64,000 bases of DNA from positions 2,356,001 to 2,420,000 of the forward strand of contig NZ_CP031447.1 in the NCBI RefSeq assembly GCF_003391095.1, in the 5' to 3' direction. The position numbers and the translations under genes were made by a program. This DNA is from Austwickia chelonae. GTDB taxonomy: Bacteria > Actinomycetota > Actinomycetes > Actinomycetales > Dermatophilaceae. Shown piece by piece: positions 27,251 through 36,906 of the stretch (the first letter of the stretch is position 1; each line of letters opens with the position of its first letter). Under the pieces are notes generated by a model. The model ran no database searches, had not been told where the DNA came from, and was given only the letters and a program-made list of their open reading frames with translations.

Positions 27251-28531
27251 ATGTCGGTTCTTCCCGATGCGGAGGTCATCACTGGTATCGGCGAGTTGTG
27301 GACGGTTGACGACCGACAGGGTGAGGACCCTCGGTTGGGTTACGGCTGTGGCGTCCTGGCTGATGCAGCTGTCGTGGTCGAGGGTGGGGTGATCGTCTGG
27401 GTCGGCCCGTCGAAGCAGGCTCCGGCTGCGGATCGGTGCACCGATGTCGACGGACGGGCGGTTCTTCCGGGCTGGGTCGACTCGCACTCGCACCTGGTGT
27501 TCGCCGGGGACCGCTCAGCAGAGTTCGCGGCACGGATGGCCGGCCAGTCGTATGCGGCCGGGGGGATCGGGGTGACCACTACGGCGACCCGGGAGGCCTC
27601 CGATGAGGAGCTGCGGGCGTTGATCGCGGGCCGGGTCCGTGACGCGGTGCGCGGCGGGACGACCTATCTGGAGACGAAGACCGGTTACGGTCTGTCGGTG
27701 GAGCAGGAGGCCCGGTCGGCACGGTTGGCGGCTGAGGCGGTGGACGAGGTCACTTTCCTGGGTGCTCATCTGGTGCCGGGTGAGTTCTCCGGCGGCGGGC
27801 CGGGCCGTGACCGGGCGGACTATGTCGACCTGGTGTGCGGTCCGATGTTGGAGGCTGTCCGTGGCCTGGCGTCCTGGGCCGATGTCTTCTGCGAGGAAGG
27901 AGCTTTCGACGTCGAGGAATCCCGTCGGATTCTGTTGGCCTGCCGGGACGTCGGGCTGGGGTTGCGGGTGCACGGCAACCAGCTCGGGCGGAGCGGAGGA
28001 GTCGCGATGGCGGTGGAGGTCGGTGCCGCCAGTGTCGACCACTGCAACTTCCTGTCCACGCAGGATCTCGATGATTTGGCGCAGTCCGACACCGTGGCAA
28101 CCGTGCTGCCTGCCTGTGATCTGTCGACGAGGGCTCCGCTGGCTCCCGCGCGGGCGTTGTTGGACGCCGGGGCCGTGGTGGCTTTGGCTTCCAATTGCAA
28201 TCCGGGAACCAGTTACACGACGTCGATGAACTTCTGTGTCGCCACGGCAGTTCTGCAGATGAACCTGTCGGTGGCCGAGGCGGTGCGGGCGGCGACCTCG
28301 GGTGGTGCTCGTGCGCTGCGGCGGGATGCGGACCTCCCGTCGTCCAACGGGATCGACGGGGAGTGCGGCGTCGAATTCTTTACAGGCGCACGGGCTCCGG
28401 TGGGCTCGGTGCGGGTCGGGGCGCGGGCGGATCTGCAGGTGTTGGCTGCGCCGTCGGCTACCCATCTGGCGTATCGGCCGGGGATGCCGTTGACCTGGGC
28501 TGTGTGGCGGGAAGGTTGCCGGGTCGTCTGA
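27251..28531 (+). CDS. hutI: Imidazolonepropionase HutI
   Basis: A 426-residue amidohydrolase acting after HutU to give formimidoylglutamate. It has the metal motif WVDSHSHLVFAGDR, YLETKTGYGL, LRVHGNQLGRSGG, the SVDHCNFLS strand and SNCNPGTSYTTSMNF. The ATG follows the hutU stop after one base, with AGGAG inside the hutU end. With hutG, the last three steps of histidine use are present; histidine ammonia-lyase (hutH) is not in the window. Confidence 0.94.
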   Translation: MSVLPDAEVITGIGELWTVDDRQGEDPRLGYGCGVLADAAVVVEGGVIVWVGPSKQAPAADRCTDVDGRAVLPGWVDSHSHLVFAGDRSAEFAARMAGQSYAAGGIGVTTTATREASDEELRALIAGRVRDAVRGGTTYLETKTGYGLSVEQEARSARLAAEAVDEVTFLGAHLVPGEFSGGGPGRDRADYVDLVCGPMLEAVRGLASWADVFCEEGAFDVEESRRILLACRDVGLGLRVHGNQLGRSGGVAMAVEVGAASVDHCNFLSTQDLDDLAQSDTVATVLPACDLSTRAPLAPARALLDAGAVVALASNCNPGTSYTTSMNFCVATAVLQMNLSVAEAVRAATSGGARALRRDADLPSSNGIDGECGVEFFTGARAPVGSVRVGARADLQVLAAPSATHLAYRPGMPLTWAVWREGCRVV

Positions 28532-28720
28532 CGTCGACCATCGAAAGGCTCTCTCGGTGAGGCCTCCTGGCCCGGTGTTGTTCATATGACATTGGGCCGG
28601 GCGACATCCGTAGGTCCACGGGGCGGCTTTGGGTGGTCAGCAGGGGGTCGGCGGGCTGCGCGTCCGCCGGTTCTCGTCGCCTGCCACCGCCACTCGAAAG
28701 CGAGCCGCCCCGTGTCCCCG

Positions 28721-30733
28721 ATGCCCTCCTCACAGCGGAGTCTCTTGTCCGTCGTTGGCCACCCCGGTGGTCGCAGCGCTATGACCTGTCATTACCGGTG
28801 CGGTAACGCCTGTGCTCAGGAGGCACCCAATGCCGAGGGCGGTCAGCATTTCGGGCTGGTCGCGGCGCAGGCGGTCAGTCGTCGCGGTTTCTTGCGGCTG
28901 GGTGGAACGACCGCAGTGGTCGGGTTGTTGGCGGCGTCCGGTTCCCGGGTTCCGGTCGCTGCGGCCGCTGAGGAAACCGACCGGGGACTGGTCGATGCCC
29001 TGTCCGGTGGGGCTGTTTTCGATTTCCGGGGGATCGCCCCGGTGCCGGCGACGACGGACATGGTCGTGGTGCCGCCGGGGTTCACCTGGGCTCCGCTCAT
29101 CCGGTGGGGAGACCCGATCCTGCGTGGGGCGCCGGCTTTCGATTTCGACCGGCAGAGCGTTCGGGCCCAGGAACGACAGTTCGGGTACAACAACGATTTC
29201 ACGGCACTTATCCGGGAGAGCGATCTGCGCGGGCTGCTGGTGTGCAATCACGAGTACACCAACGACGAGTTGATGTTCCGCAGGATCAAGAGCAGTAAGG
29301 ACCTCAGTGTCGAGCAGATCCGTGTCGTGATGGCGGCGCACGGCATGTCCGTCGTCGAGGTGGCTCGGAAGAATGTGCGTTCTCCGTGGCGGTATCTGCC
29401 GACCGGTCGGCGCAATCGTCGGATCACCGCGAGCACGCCGTTCGCGGTGACGGGGCCTGCGTCCGGGTCGGCGCTGCTGCGTACCTCGGCCGACCCGCAG
29501 GGGCGTCGCATCCTGGGAACCTTGAACAACTGTTCCGGCGGGGTCACTCCATGGGGGACGGTGCTGTCCGGGGAGGAGAACTTCAACCAGTACTTCAAGG
29601 CGGACGCAGTCCCTCCTGCTCGGCGGGCCATGCTGAAGCGGTACGGCATCGACAGCGGAGGACGGGGGTGGGAACGCGCCGACCGGCGGTTCGACCTGGT
29701 GCAGGAGCCGCAGGAGGCGAATCGTTTCGGGTGGGTGGTGGAGGTCGACCCGTACGATCCGACTGCTGTCCCACGCAAACACACTGCTCTAGGACGGTTG
29801 AAACATGAGGCGGCCACGGTGGCGGTTGACGACGACGGCACAGTGGCCTGTTACACGGGGGACGACGAACGGTTCGAGTACCTCTACAAGTTCGTTTCAC
29901 ATTTCCCTTATCGGGAGGGCGATTCCGCAGAGGTCAAAGCACACAATGCCCGCATCCTGACCTCGGGGGACCTTTTTGTCGCCGCGTTCACCGCTGCGGA
30001 GGACGTGGACATGCCGCATGCCGGGGTCGGCACCTGGTTGCCCCTGGTGAAAGACGGACGGTCGGCGGTGCCGGGGATGTCCTTGGACGAGGTCCTGGTC
30101 TTCACCAGAGCGGCTGCGGACAAGGTGGGAGCCACGAAGATGGACCGGCCCGAGGACGTGGAGACCAACCCGGTGAACGGCAAGGTCTACATGGTCTGCA
30201 CCAACAACACGAAACGTCGGCCTGGGCAGGTCGATCCGGCGAACCCTCGCCCGGCGAACAAGCACGGGCACATCATCGAAATCACGCCGGACAGCTCCCG
30301 TCATGCCTCAGACGGCTTCACCTGGGATCTGGTCCTGGTCGCCGGAGACCCCTCCGACCCGGACACCTACTTCGCCGGGATGTCCCCCTCGGATGTGACA
30401 CCGATCTCCTGCCCCGACAACATCACCTTCGACTCGGCCGGCCATCTGTGGATCGCGACGGACGGGCAACCCGGCACGTTGAACCACTGCGATGGCCTCT
30501 ACATGATGACGGTGGACGGCCCGGAACGTGGCAAGCTGCGCCGCTTCCTCACCGTCCCGGTCGGAGCGGAGACCTGCGGCCCGGTGGTCAGCTGGGACGA
30601 CCGGACCGTGATCGTGGCCGTACAGCATCCGGGCGAGGTCGACGGTGCTTCTCCTGATCGTCCGGCCAGCACCTTCCCTTACGACGGGCCACGTCAGCCC
30701 CGTCCCTCGGTGATCCAGGTCCACCGGACGTAA
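28721..30733 (+). CDS. PhoX-family (DUF839) phosphatase, Tat-exported
   Basis: About 670 residues. The opening RSLLSVVGHPGGRSAMTCHYRCGNAC is typical of actinobacterial PhoX homologues, so I place the start at 28721, not at the internal ATG 28781. A twin-arginine signal follows (SRRGFLRLGGTTAVVGLLAA). The body has the PhoX landmarks NNCSGGVTPWGTVLSGEENFNQYF, CYTGDDERFEYLYKFVS, PEDVETNPVNGKVYMVCTNN and SCPDNITFDSAGHLWIATDG. These Ca/Fe enzymes hydrolyse phosphate esters outside the membrane. The substrate and the exact start remain open. Confidence 0.85.
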   Translation: MPSSQRSLLSVVGHPGGRSAMTCHYRCGNACAQEAPNAEGGQHFGLVAAQAVSRRGFLRLGGTTAVVGLLAASGSRVPVAAAAEETDRGLVDALSGGAVFDFRGIAPVPATTDMVVVPPGFTWAPLIRWGDPILRGAPAFDFDRQSVRAQERQFGYNNDFTALIRESDLRGLLVCNHEYTNDELMFRRIKSSKDLSVEQIRVVMAAHGMSVVEVARKNVRSPWRYLPTGRRNRRITASTPFAVTGPASGSALLRTSADPQGRRILGTLNNCSGGVTPWGTVLSGEENFNQYFKADAVPPARRAMLKRYGIDSGGRGWERADRRFDLVQEPQEANRFGWVVEVDPYDPTAVPRKHTALGRLKHEAATVAVDDDGTVACYTGDDERFEYLYKFVSHFPYREGDSAEVKAHNARILTSGDLFVAAFTAAEDVDMPHAGVGTWLPLVKDGRSAVPGMSLDEVLVFTRAAADKVGATKMDRPEDVETNPVNGKVYMVCTNNTKRRPGQVDPANPRPANKHGHIIEITPDSSRHASDGFTWDLVLVAGDPSDPDTYFAGMSPSDVTPISCPDNITFDSAGHLWIATDGQPGTLNHCDGLYMMTVDGPERGKLRRFLTVPVGAETCGPVVSWDDRTVIVAVQHPGEVDGASPDRPASTFPYDGPRQPRPSVIQVHRT

Positions 30734-30841
30734 GGCGACTCCCGCCCCGCGAGGGCTCCCCCGCCGACGTAGATGACATGTCAGAGCACTCCACTGCCGC
30801 AGCTACCATGGATTTGAACGCCTGCTCAAGTGGAGGGTCGC

Positions 30842-32491
30842 ATGGAATACCCCAGCTCTGACCCCGACATCGAGTACCCGGATCTTCGCCTGGACCAGTT
30901 CGTGCTCGCTGCCCTGGCCGAGCACGAGGCAGACCGGGCCGCTCTGATCGACGGAGTGACCGGCCGGAGCCTCACCTACGGGGAGCTGATCGCTCAGGTC
31001 CATCGGGCTGCTGCCGGATTCGCTCGGCTCGGTATCGGCTCCGGCGACGTGGTGGCCGTCCATCTGCCGAACTGTCCGGAGTTCGCGGTTCTTCTCCTGG
31101 CGATCTCGGCGGTAGGCGCGACGACGAGCCCGGTGTCGACCTCGTCGGTGGCCGAGGAGGTCATCGGCCACGTCGAGACATCAGGGGCCACGATGCTGGT
31201 CGCGCACGCATCCTTGTGGCCTGCAGCAGGTCCCTGCGCCTCGTCGATGGCGGTGGCCGGTTCCCCGGTGGTGGTCGTCGCCATGGACGAGCTGTCGCGT
31301 CCTGTCCACGACGGATTCACCTCCTACACGGACTTCTTGGCCTCCTCCCCCGAAGGCATGGAGATCGATCCGACCGCCCCTGATCTCGATCTGGCCACCC
31401 ACCCGGTGTGTCTTCCGTTCTCCAGCGGAACGACGGGATTGCCCAAACCGGTGATGCTCAGCCATCGGGCGGTCACGGCGAATGTTCTACAGTTCAACGC
31501 CGCTGTCCATTTTCCCGGCCCGCAGAAGACCTTGGCCTTCCTTCCCTTCAGCCACGTCTACGCCCTGTCAGCCACCTTGCTCGGTGGGCTCGTCCGCGGG
31601 GACACCCTGGTCACGATGCCGTCGTTCCAGATCTGCGAGGCCCTGCGGCTGCTCCGTGAGGAAGAGATCACGCTCGTCTTCGTCGTCCCACCGGTGGCCA
31701 CACTCCTGGCGACCCACCCTCAGGTCGTCCCCAGCGACCTTTCCACCGTGACCACGATGATCTGTGGCGCTGCCGCTCTCGACCCGTCGGTGGCCCGGGC
31801 GATAACGGCCCGTCTTGGAGTGGAAGTTCTTCAGGGGTACGGCCTTTCGGAGATGGCCCCGGTCACGCACGTGATGCGTCGCGGAGCCGACATGCCGGTC
31901 GAGTCGGTCGGCACCGCGCTATCCGGCATCCGTTTCCGGGTCGTGGACCCCGAGACCGGTGCGGATGTCCGCCCACCTATCCAGGACACCGTTGCCGGCC
32001 CTGGCGAGCTCCTGATCACCGGCCCCAATGCGATGGTCGGTTATCTGGGTGACCCTGCTGCCACCGCTGAGATGATCGACGACGAGGGGTGGGTGCACAC
32101 CGGTGATCTGGTGACCGTCGACGCCCAGGGATGTCTGTGGGTCGTCGACCGGATGAAAGAGGTCCTGAAGAACCGCGGGTACCAGGTATCGCCCACGCAG
32201 CTGGAACAGCTGCTCCACGAATATCCCGGCGTCCGCGATGTCGCGGTCACCGGTGTCCGGGGCGATGACATCGACGACGAGCGTCCGTTCGCGCTGATCG
32301 TGCGCCATGTCGGAGCCGGCGTCGGACCCAGCGAAGAAGGCCTGCTGTGTTATGTCGCTGACCGCACCGCAGCGCACCGGCATCTGGCCGGGGTGGCCTT
32401 CGTCGAACAGATTCCCCGCTCGTCATCGGGCAAGATCCTGCGCCGTCGACTTCCGGACCTTCTCCCCGAAGGTGTCGCCGCTGCCCGGTGA
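30842..32491 (+). CDS. Acyl-CoA synthetase / 4-coumarate-CoA ligase-like protein
   Basis: A 549-residue AMP-forming ligase. Motifs in order: PFSSGTTGLPKPV (P-loop), LQGYGLSEMAPVTH, HTGDLVTVDAQGCLWVVDR, KEVLKNRGYQVSPTQLE, and the catalytic Lys in SSSGKILRRRL. It activates a carboxylic acid as acyl-AMP and transfers it to CoA. The 4CL-like pattern suggests an aromatic or medium-chain acid, but the substrate is not deducible. The ATG at 30842 follows TGGAGGGTCGC. It appears monocistronic. Confidence 0.87.
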   Translation: MEYPSSDPDIEYPDLRLDQFVLAALAEHEADRAALIDGVTGRSLTYGELIAQVHRAAAGFARLGIGSGDVVAVHLPNCPEFAVLLLAISAVGATTSPVSTSSVAEEVIGHVETSGATMLVAHASLWPAAGPCASSMAVAGSPVVVVAMDELSRPVHDGFTSYTDFLASSPEGMEIDPTAPDLDLATHPVCLPFSSGTTGLPKPVMLSHRAVTANVLQFNAAVHFPGPQKTLAFLPFSHVYALSATLLGGLVRGDTLVTMPSFQICEALRLLREEEITLVFVVPPVATLLATHPQVVPSDLSTVTTMICGAAALDPSVARAITARLGVEVLQGYGLSEMAPVTHVMRRGADMPVESVGTALSGIRFRVVDPETGADVRPPIQDTVAGPGELLITGPNAMVGYLGDPAATAEMIDDEGWVHTGDLVTVDAQGCLWVVDRMKEVLKNRGYQVSPTQLEQLLHEYPGVRDVAVTGVRGDDIDDERPFALIVRHVGAGVGPSEEGLLCYVADRTAAHRHLAGVAFVEQIPRSSSGKILRRRLPDLLPEGVAAAR

Positions 32492-32542
32492 CGCTCTGTG
32501 CTCCCCCGCCCGTCGAGGAAGCCCGAACAGCCCGTCGCATCA

Positions 32543-35197
32543 TCATCTGCCGATACGCGCCTGACCTGCTACGGCAATTCCGGCGTAGCGGGTCGGCGAA
32601 CTCGTCAGCAGCAGGATCTGGACGTCATCGGCCAGACCGAATGCCGCCACGACCCTGCGTAGCCGTTCCGGATCGGAATAGCCCAGTGCATCGTCGATGA
32701 CGACGGGTACCCCTTGGTCCCGATCAACCAGGGTGGAGACCGCCAAACGGGTGAGGATCGCCAATTGTTCCTTCGCCCCGGTGGACAGGCATTCGAAGGG
32801 CACCCGCTGTCCGTCGACGACACGGGCCACCACCCGTAGCGATTCGTCGACCTCGAGTTCGAGACCAGGTCCGAAGACCACCGCGCCGAAATGGCGCAAG
32901 GCCTCGGCGAAGGGCCTGGCATAGGCGCGCTGGGCGTTCTGGCGGTGTGTCTGCAAAGTCTCGTGTAGATGTCGGGCCGCCTCGGCCCGGCGGGTGACCG
33001 AGGTGAGTCTGCGCTCAGCCTGTTCGAGCTCGCTTTCCGCCTTCTCCAAGGCGTCGTAGCGTCCTTGGCGCCCGGCCTGTTCCAGGCGTGCTTCGACGCG
33101 GACCAGGTCCTCCCGCAGGCTTGTTGCGTGCCGTTCCACCCCGGCCAGGGCCTCCCGCCCGGAGTCGCGTAGTCGCCGGTTGCTGTCTGCGTCCAGTTCC
33201 GTGAGTTTCTGCTCCAGCTGTCGGCTCCGGTCGCTGCTGCGCTGCCGCACGTCTTCAGCCTGTTCAACCGCTCGAGCGAGCTCGTCGTCCTGGACCTGTT
33301 CACGTGCCGTGCCCAATCGCGCTTCGGCAGCCGTCAGCTCCTGATGCGCGGCTCCGAGCAGCGAATCCGCACGGGCGTGACGATCCCGAAGGTCGGAGGC
33401 CTCCTCCTGGGCAGCTTTCAGCTGTACCTCGTGCAAGTTCAGCTGTTCTTCGACCTCGGCAAGTTCTGCCCGTAGTGCGGCTAGGTCCGTGGGTTCTTCG
33501 GTATCGGCGTCGATGAGATCGGTCTCGTCCTGGTTGCTCGGCTCGTGTTCAGCCAGGGCGGCCAGGCGTCCTTCGGCTTCGACGAGACGATCACGTAGAT
33601 CGGCGACGCTCTTGCCCTCGAGGAGGTCCTCGAGTCGTTCTCGGGCCCGGGCCAGGGTGTTCGAGGCCTCGCCGTGCCGCCGACAGGAATCACGAGCTGC
33701 TTCGAGGGTGTGAACACCCACCCGGTCCAAGGCTCGTTGCAGTGCGCTTTCGGCCGCGGCCACCGCATCAGCGCGTTCCTGTGCCGCGCTTTCGGGTGTC
33801 CAGCGGAGTCGGAGCTGTCCGGGGATCTCGACGATGAGTTCTTGGTCGACGGTGAGCACGACTTCTTCGTCGCGGTCGAGCCGATGGGAGGTGGTTCCGG
33901 CCATGACCTCCTGGCCGTCTGCTGAAGCGGTCACGATGAGATGTGCACTGTCGGCGTCGCGTCGAGCCCGAGCGAGGCCGAGCTGGACCGCGCATTGTTC
34001 GACCTCCTGCAGGGCCTCCTCGTCGACCCGGCATTCGGCGAGTTCTCTGGCCGCGCCCAATCTGACCCGGTCGGCGTCTTCGGCTCGCGTGACCGCATTC
34101 GTCAAAGCAAGGACGTCCTCCGAGGCGCGGTTGTATTCGTGGGTACGCACGATGCTGTCCAGGGTCCGCGTCAGATCACGTACGCGTTGGGTGAGCTCGG
34201 TTTTCCTCCGTTGTCCTTCCGCCTGACGTTCTTGTGACTGCGCCAGCTCTTCTCCCAGCTCGCGTAGAACTTGCTCCTGCTCCTCGTAGGTCGATCGTCG
34301 TTGGGCCACCTCGGCGAGTAGCGCGTCACGGTCCTGGAGGCGTTCTCGGGCGTGGCGGCATTCTCGAGCCGCCTCATCGACACGCGCAGCGGCCTCGACG
34401 AATTCTTCTTCGACGGAAGCGATCTCGACCCAAACCTGCTCGCTGGAATCGAGTTCGTCCCGGGCTGCCTGCCACCGGGCCGTGGTCTCCTCGATCTCTC
34501 GTGCGATCCGTTCGTGGTGCGCGACGTCCTCTTCCACCTCCCGCACGGCGTCTGCTGCAGCGCTCCTGATATCGCGGGCCTGTTCGATCTTCCGCTGTTC
34601 ACGGGCTAGTTCACCGGTGGGTCGGGCCTTCTCCGGAGTGAAGTAACGGGCGTACTCGGCTGCCACGGCCGAGACAAGAGTATCTGCGTCTCCGCCTGTC
34701 TCGGTGGTCGTTCCTGATGCCCGGTCCAATGCTGCGGTCAGCGCAGCGCTACCGGTGAGATCAAGCTGATCAGGCACGCTTCCTTGCATGAAGCGCAAGG
34801 CCTTCCACAACGCCATGTCCGTGGTCTCGGCAAGGATCTGCTGCACCCGCTCGTGAGCTTCCTGCCCAGTGAGATGCTCGGTGCGGGGGCTGATCACCTG
34901 CAGTTCGGTCGCGGCCCGTTTGAACCATTGTTTGCGGTAGACGAAGCGGTACTCCCCTGCGCTGAATTCTGCTTCGATCGTGGTGGGAACGTCCTGGCCG
35001 ATCGGCCGAACCGCACGAACCTTCGCCTTCGCGCTGCTGTCCTTCTCGTCGAGCAGAAGGTCGATCGCTTCGACAAGGGTCGATTTCCCGGCTTCGTTGG
35101 CGCCGGTCAACAGGTAACACCCGTTGTCCGGGAAGGCCAGGGGCTCCGGGTCCTGAAGCCCCCTGAGATGGGAGACCTTCAGCCGGTGGATCCTCAT
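32543..35197 (-). CDS. SbcC/Rad50-like ATPase without zinc hook
   Basis: An 884-residue SMC-type ATPase. The N-terminal LTGANEAGKSTLVEAIDLLL is Walker A. The C-terminal half has LSTGAKEQLAILTRLA (signature) and VPVVIDDALGYSD (Walker B). Between them lie two coiled-coil arms (about 185-420 and 475-750). Where Rad50/SbcC has a CxxC zinc hook, this protein has a short beta-rich segment (about 422-469, ending ELIVEIPGQLRLRWTPES), and no CxxC occurs anywhere. It overlaps the start-side nuclease partner by four bases. It probably processes DNA ends with that nuclease. Confidence 0.85.
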   Translation of the reverse strand: MRIHRLKVSHLRGLQDPEPLAFPDNGCYLLTGANEAGKSTLVEAIDLLLDEKDSSAKAKVRAVRPIGQDVPTTIEAEFSAGEYRFVYRKQWFKRAATELQVISPRTEHLTGQEAHERVQQILAETTDMALWKALRFMQGSVPDQLDLTGSAALTAALDRASGTTTETGGDADTLVSAVAAEYARYFTPEKARPTGELAREQRKIEQARDIRSAAADAVREVEEDVAHHERIAREIEETTARWQAARDELDSSEQVWVEIASVEEEFVEAAARVDEAARECRHARERLQDRDALLAEVAQRRSTYEEQEQVLRELGEELAQSQERQAEGQRRKTELTQRVRDLTRTLDSIVRTHEYNRASEDVLALTNAVTRAEDADRVRLGAARELAECRVDEEALQEVEQCAVQLGLARARRDADSAHLIVTASADGQEVMAGTTSHRLDRDEEVVLTVDQELIVEIPGQLRLRWTPESAAQERADAVAAAESALQRALDRVGVHTLEAARDSCRRHGEASNTLARARERLEDLLEGKSVADLRDRLVEAEGRLAALAEHEPSNQDETDLIDADTEEPTDLAALRAELAEVEEQLNLHEVQLKAAQEEASDLRDRHARADSLLGAAHQELTAAEARLGTAREQVQDDELARAVEQAEDVRQRSSDRSRQLEQKLTELDADSNRRLRDSGREALAGVERHATSLREDLVRVEARLEQAGRQGRYDALEKAESELEQAERRLTSVTRRAEAARHLHETLQTHRQNAQRAYARPFAEALRHFGAVVFGPGLELEVDESLRVVARVVDGQRVPFECLSTGAKEQLAILTRLAVSTLVDRDQGVPVVIDDALGYSDPERLRRVVAAFGLADDVQILLLTSSPTRYAGIAVAGQARIGR

Positions 35198-36342
35198 CGT
35201 TCCCCTGCCTTGGCGAGTCGGTAGAGCAGCGCGAGGGCGTCTCCGGCCACAGCTGCCTCTGCGCCTTGGGTCTCGGCCTGCGCAGCCAGCTCGTTGACGG
35301 CTGCGGTGACAAAACCTCCGACTCCGATGTCGGTGAGTTCGGTACCGTCGACGTAGACCGCGAGGTGAGCGTGCCTTTCCCAGGCGTAGCAGCCGGCGAG
35401 CCTGTCGGTGTGACGTGCCAGCAGATCCTGGAGACGAGCATGCTCGGAGAGGCTCAAGGTGCCGGTCAGTGCATATCTGACGACGGTTCGGTCGGCGTCG
35501 GGCAGGCCCGAGAGCTCACTGTCCAGGTCGTCCAGGTCGTCACTTCCGTTGACCTCACGGGCTAGATCTTGGAAAGCCCATCGACCCACGTGGATCTCCT
35601 CGACCTGGCCCGTTCCTTGAGGGGAAAGCTCGACCAGAAGCACGTCGCCGGGGAGCTGCTCGCGGAAGTCGGTCACTTCCGGTGTCCCGCTGTAATGAAC
35701 CATGCCGGTCGCGCCCACGGAGAGCCGGGAGTGGCGGTCGCCCAGAGCCACATAGTGGATGCTGCCCTCGGACAGCGCCTGTTCGAGGGCAGCGAGTCTG
35801 ATCGCGGAGACATCACGTCGATCCGGGTTGATCGCATCGACCTGACCGTGCGCTACCAGGATCCGTCGGACACCGTCGGGCTGGGCGGCCTCCAGCGCCT
35901 TGGTGGTGGGGTCGCTGATAGGGGCATTCGAGGTCAAGGGCGCGGCGAGCAGCTCCACCCCAGGCGCGACCGGGTACGGTCCGACGTGGTCAAGGACATG
36001 CACGTGTTCCGGGCGTTCTCGGAGGAAGATCTCGGAGCGGTATATCGTGGCCGCGTTATGGGCGTCGTGATTTCCCGGAAGCAGGTAGACCGGGACCTCG
36101 ATAGTGCGTAGCGCGTCCAGAGACCGCCGTAGGGTCTGGGAAGCAAGGAAGTTGGAGTCGAAAACGTCACCGGCAACGACTACGAAATCGCATCGGTGTT
36201 CACGGGCGGTCTGTCCGATACCTCGGACCGCGTCCAGCCGCGCTCCTGCGTATCGTGACTGTGCTTCTCCCTCCAGGAAGTGCCGAGTCATGCCGAGCTG
36301 CCAGTCGCTGGTGTGCAGGAAACGTACAGAGCCGGGTTCCAT
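35194..36342 (-). CDS. SbcD/Mre11-like DNA exonuclease
   Basis: A 382-residue calcineurin-type metallophosphoesterase. Metal motifs: HTSDWQLG (Asp13; the usual His at position 15 is Gln), AGDVFDSN (Asp59), LPGNHD (91-93), VAHGQVD and ALGDRHS. The C-terminal 120 residues resemble the SbcD cap. The ATG at 36342 is eight bases behind AGGAGA. Its stop overlaps the SbcC-like start (ATGA), so the two are made as a complex. The His-to-Gln change may alter nuclease activity or be a feature of this subfamily. Confidence 0.87.
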   Translation of the reverse strand: MEPGSVRFLHTSDWQLGMTRHFLEGEAQSRYAGARLDAVRGIGQTAREHRCDFVVVAGDVFDSNFLASQTLRRSLDALRTIEVPVYLLPGNHDAHNAATIYRSEIFLRERPEHVHVLDHVGPYPVAPGVELLAAPLTSNAPISDPTTKALEAAQPDGVRRILVAHGQVDAINPDRRDVSAIRLAALEQALSEGSIHYVALGDRHSRLSVGATGMVHYSGTPEVTDFREQLPGDVLLVELSPQGTGQVEEIHVGRWAFQDLAREVNGSDDLDDLDSELSGLPDADRTVVRYALTGTLSLSEHARLQDLLARHTDRLAGCYAWERHAHLAVYVDGTELTDIGVGGFVTAAVNELAAQAETQGAEAAVAGDALALLYRLAKAGER

Positions 36343-36414
36343 ACTCGCGCTCTCCTCACCTCAGGGCACTGCTCGTCAGGCCGGTCTTCTCGCTATGAGG
36401 CTAACCGGTCGAAT

Positions 36415-36447
36415 CTCCGTGCAGAGCACGACATTCTCGGCACGGAG
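36415..36447 (+). promoter_or_regulatory. Hairpin covering the crcB ribosome binding site
   Basis: CTCCGTGC (36415-36422) pairs with GCACGGAG (36440-36447), and the right arm runs into the GGAGGAGG translation signal of the first crcB gene. Pairing would mask part of the site. I do not see the conserved core of the known fluoride (crcB) riboswitch. Confidence 0.35.
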
Positions 36448-36456
36448 GAGGGTGTG

Positions 36457-36906
36457 ATGCTTGCTACGCCGTCGCCTGTCGCCTACCGGCAGTGGCCCCT
36501 TCTGCTGTGTGTCGGTGCAGGAGGTGCCTTGGGCACGGCAGCACGGGCGTCGATTGCCCAGACCTTCCCGATGTCTCCTGCCGGTTTTCCGTGGGCCACA
36601 TTGGGAGTGAACTTATGTGGCGCATTGGCTCTGGGATGGCTCATCGGGTTTCTGTCCGACTTCCCTGACGTCGGCATCCGCCGGGTGCTCCGACTCACTT
36701 TCGGTACCGGATTTCTGGGCGGGTTCACCACATACAGCACCTTCGTGGTGGAGAGTCTCCTGCTGGGTGCCGATGCGAGGTGGCTGACGGCGCTGCTGTA
36801 TGTCGCTGTCACTCTTTCCGGAGGATTAGTCGCTGCCGGAGTCGGGTTCTCAGTACTTCCCCGGGGGCGAGCGGTCGGAGCAGATCACGGAGGACATGAG
36901 TCATGA
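36457..36906 (+). CDS. crcB: Fluoride channel subunit CrcB/Fluc (copy 1)
   Basis: A 149-residue four-helix membrane protein. Fluc motifs: GAGGALGTAAR at the N-terminus, the pore-lining Asn in TLGVNLCGALALGWLIG, and GTGFLGGFTTYSTFVVE. Two antiparallel subunits form a fluoride exporter. The ATG at 36457 is five bases behind GGAGGAGGG. It has a longer C-terminal tail than copy 2 and overlaps it by four bases, as in heterodimeric Fluc pairs. Confidence 0.93.
   Translation: MLATPSPVAYRQWPLLLCVGAGGALGTAARASIAQTFPMSPAGFPWATLGVNLCGALALGWLIGFLSDFPDVGIRRVLRLTFGTGFLGGFTTYSTFVVESLLLGADARWLTALLYVAVTLSGGLVAAGVGFSVLPRGRAVGADHGGHES

Noticed and set aside
36360-36456. Fluoride riboswitch upstream of crcB
   Set aside because: I could not find its conserved core; only a simple hairpin is visible.
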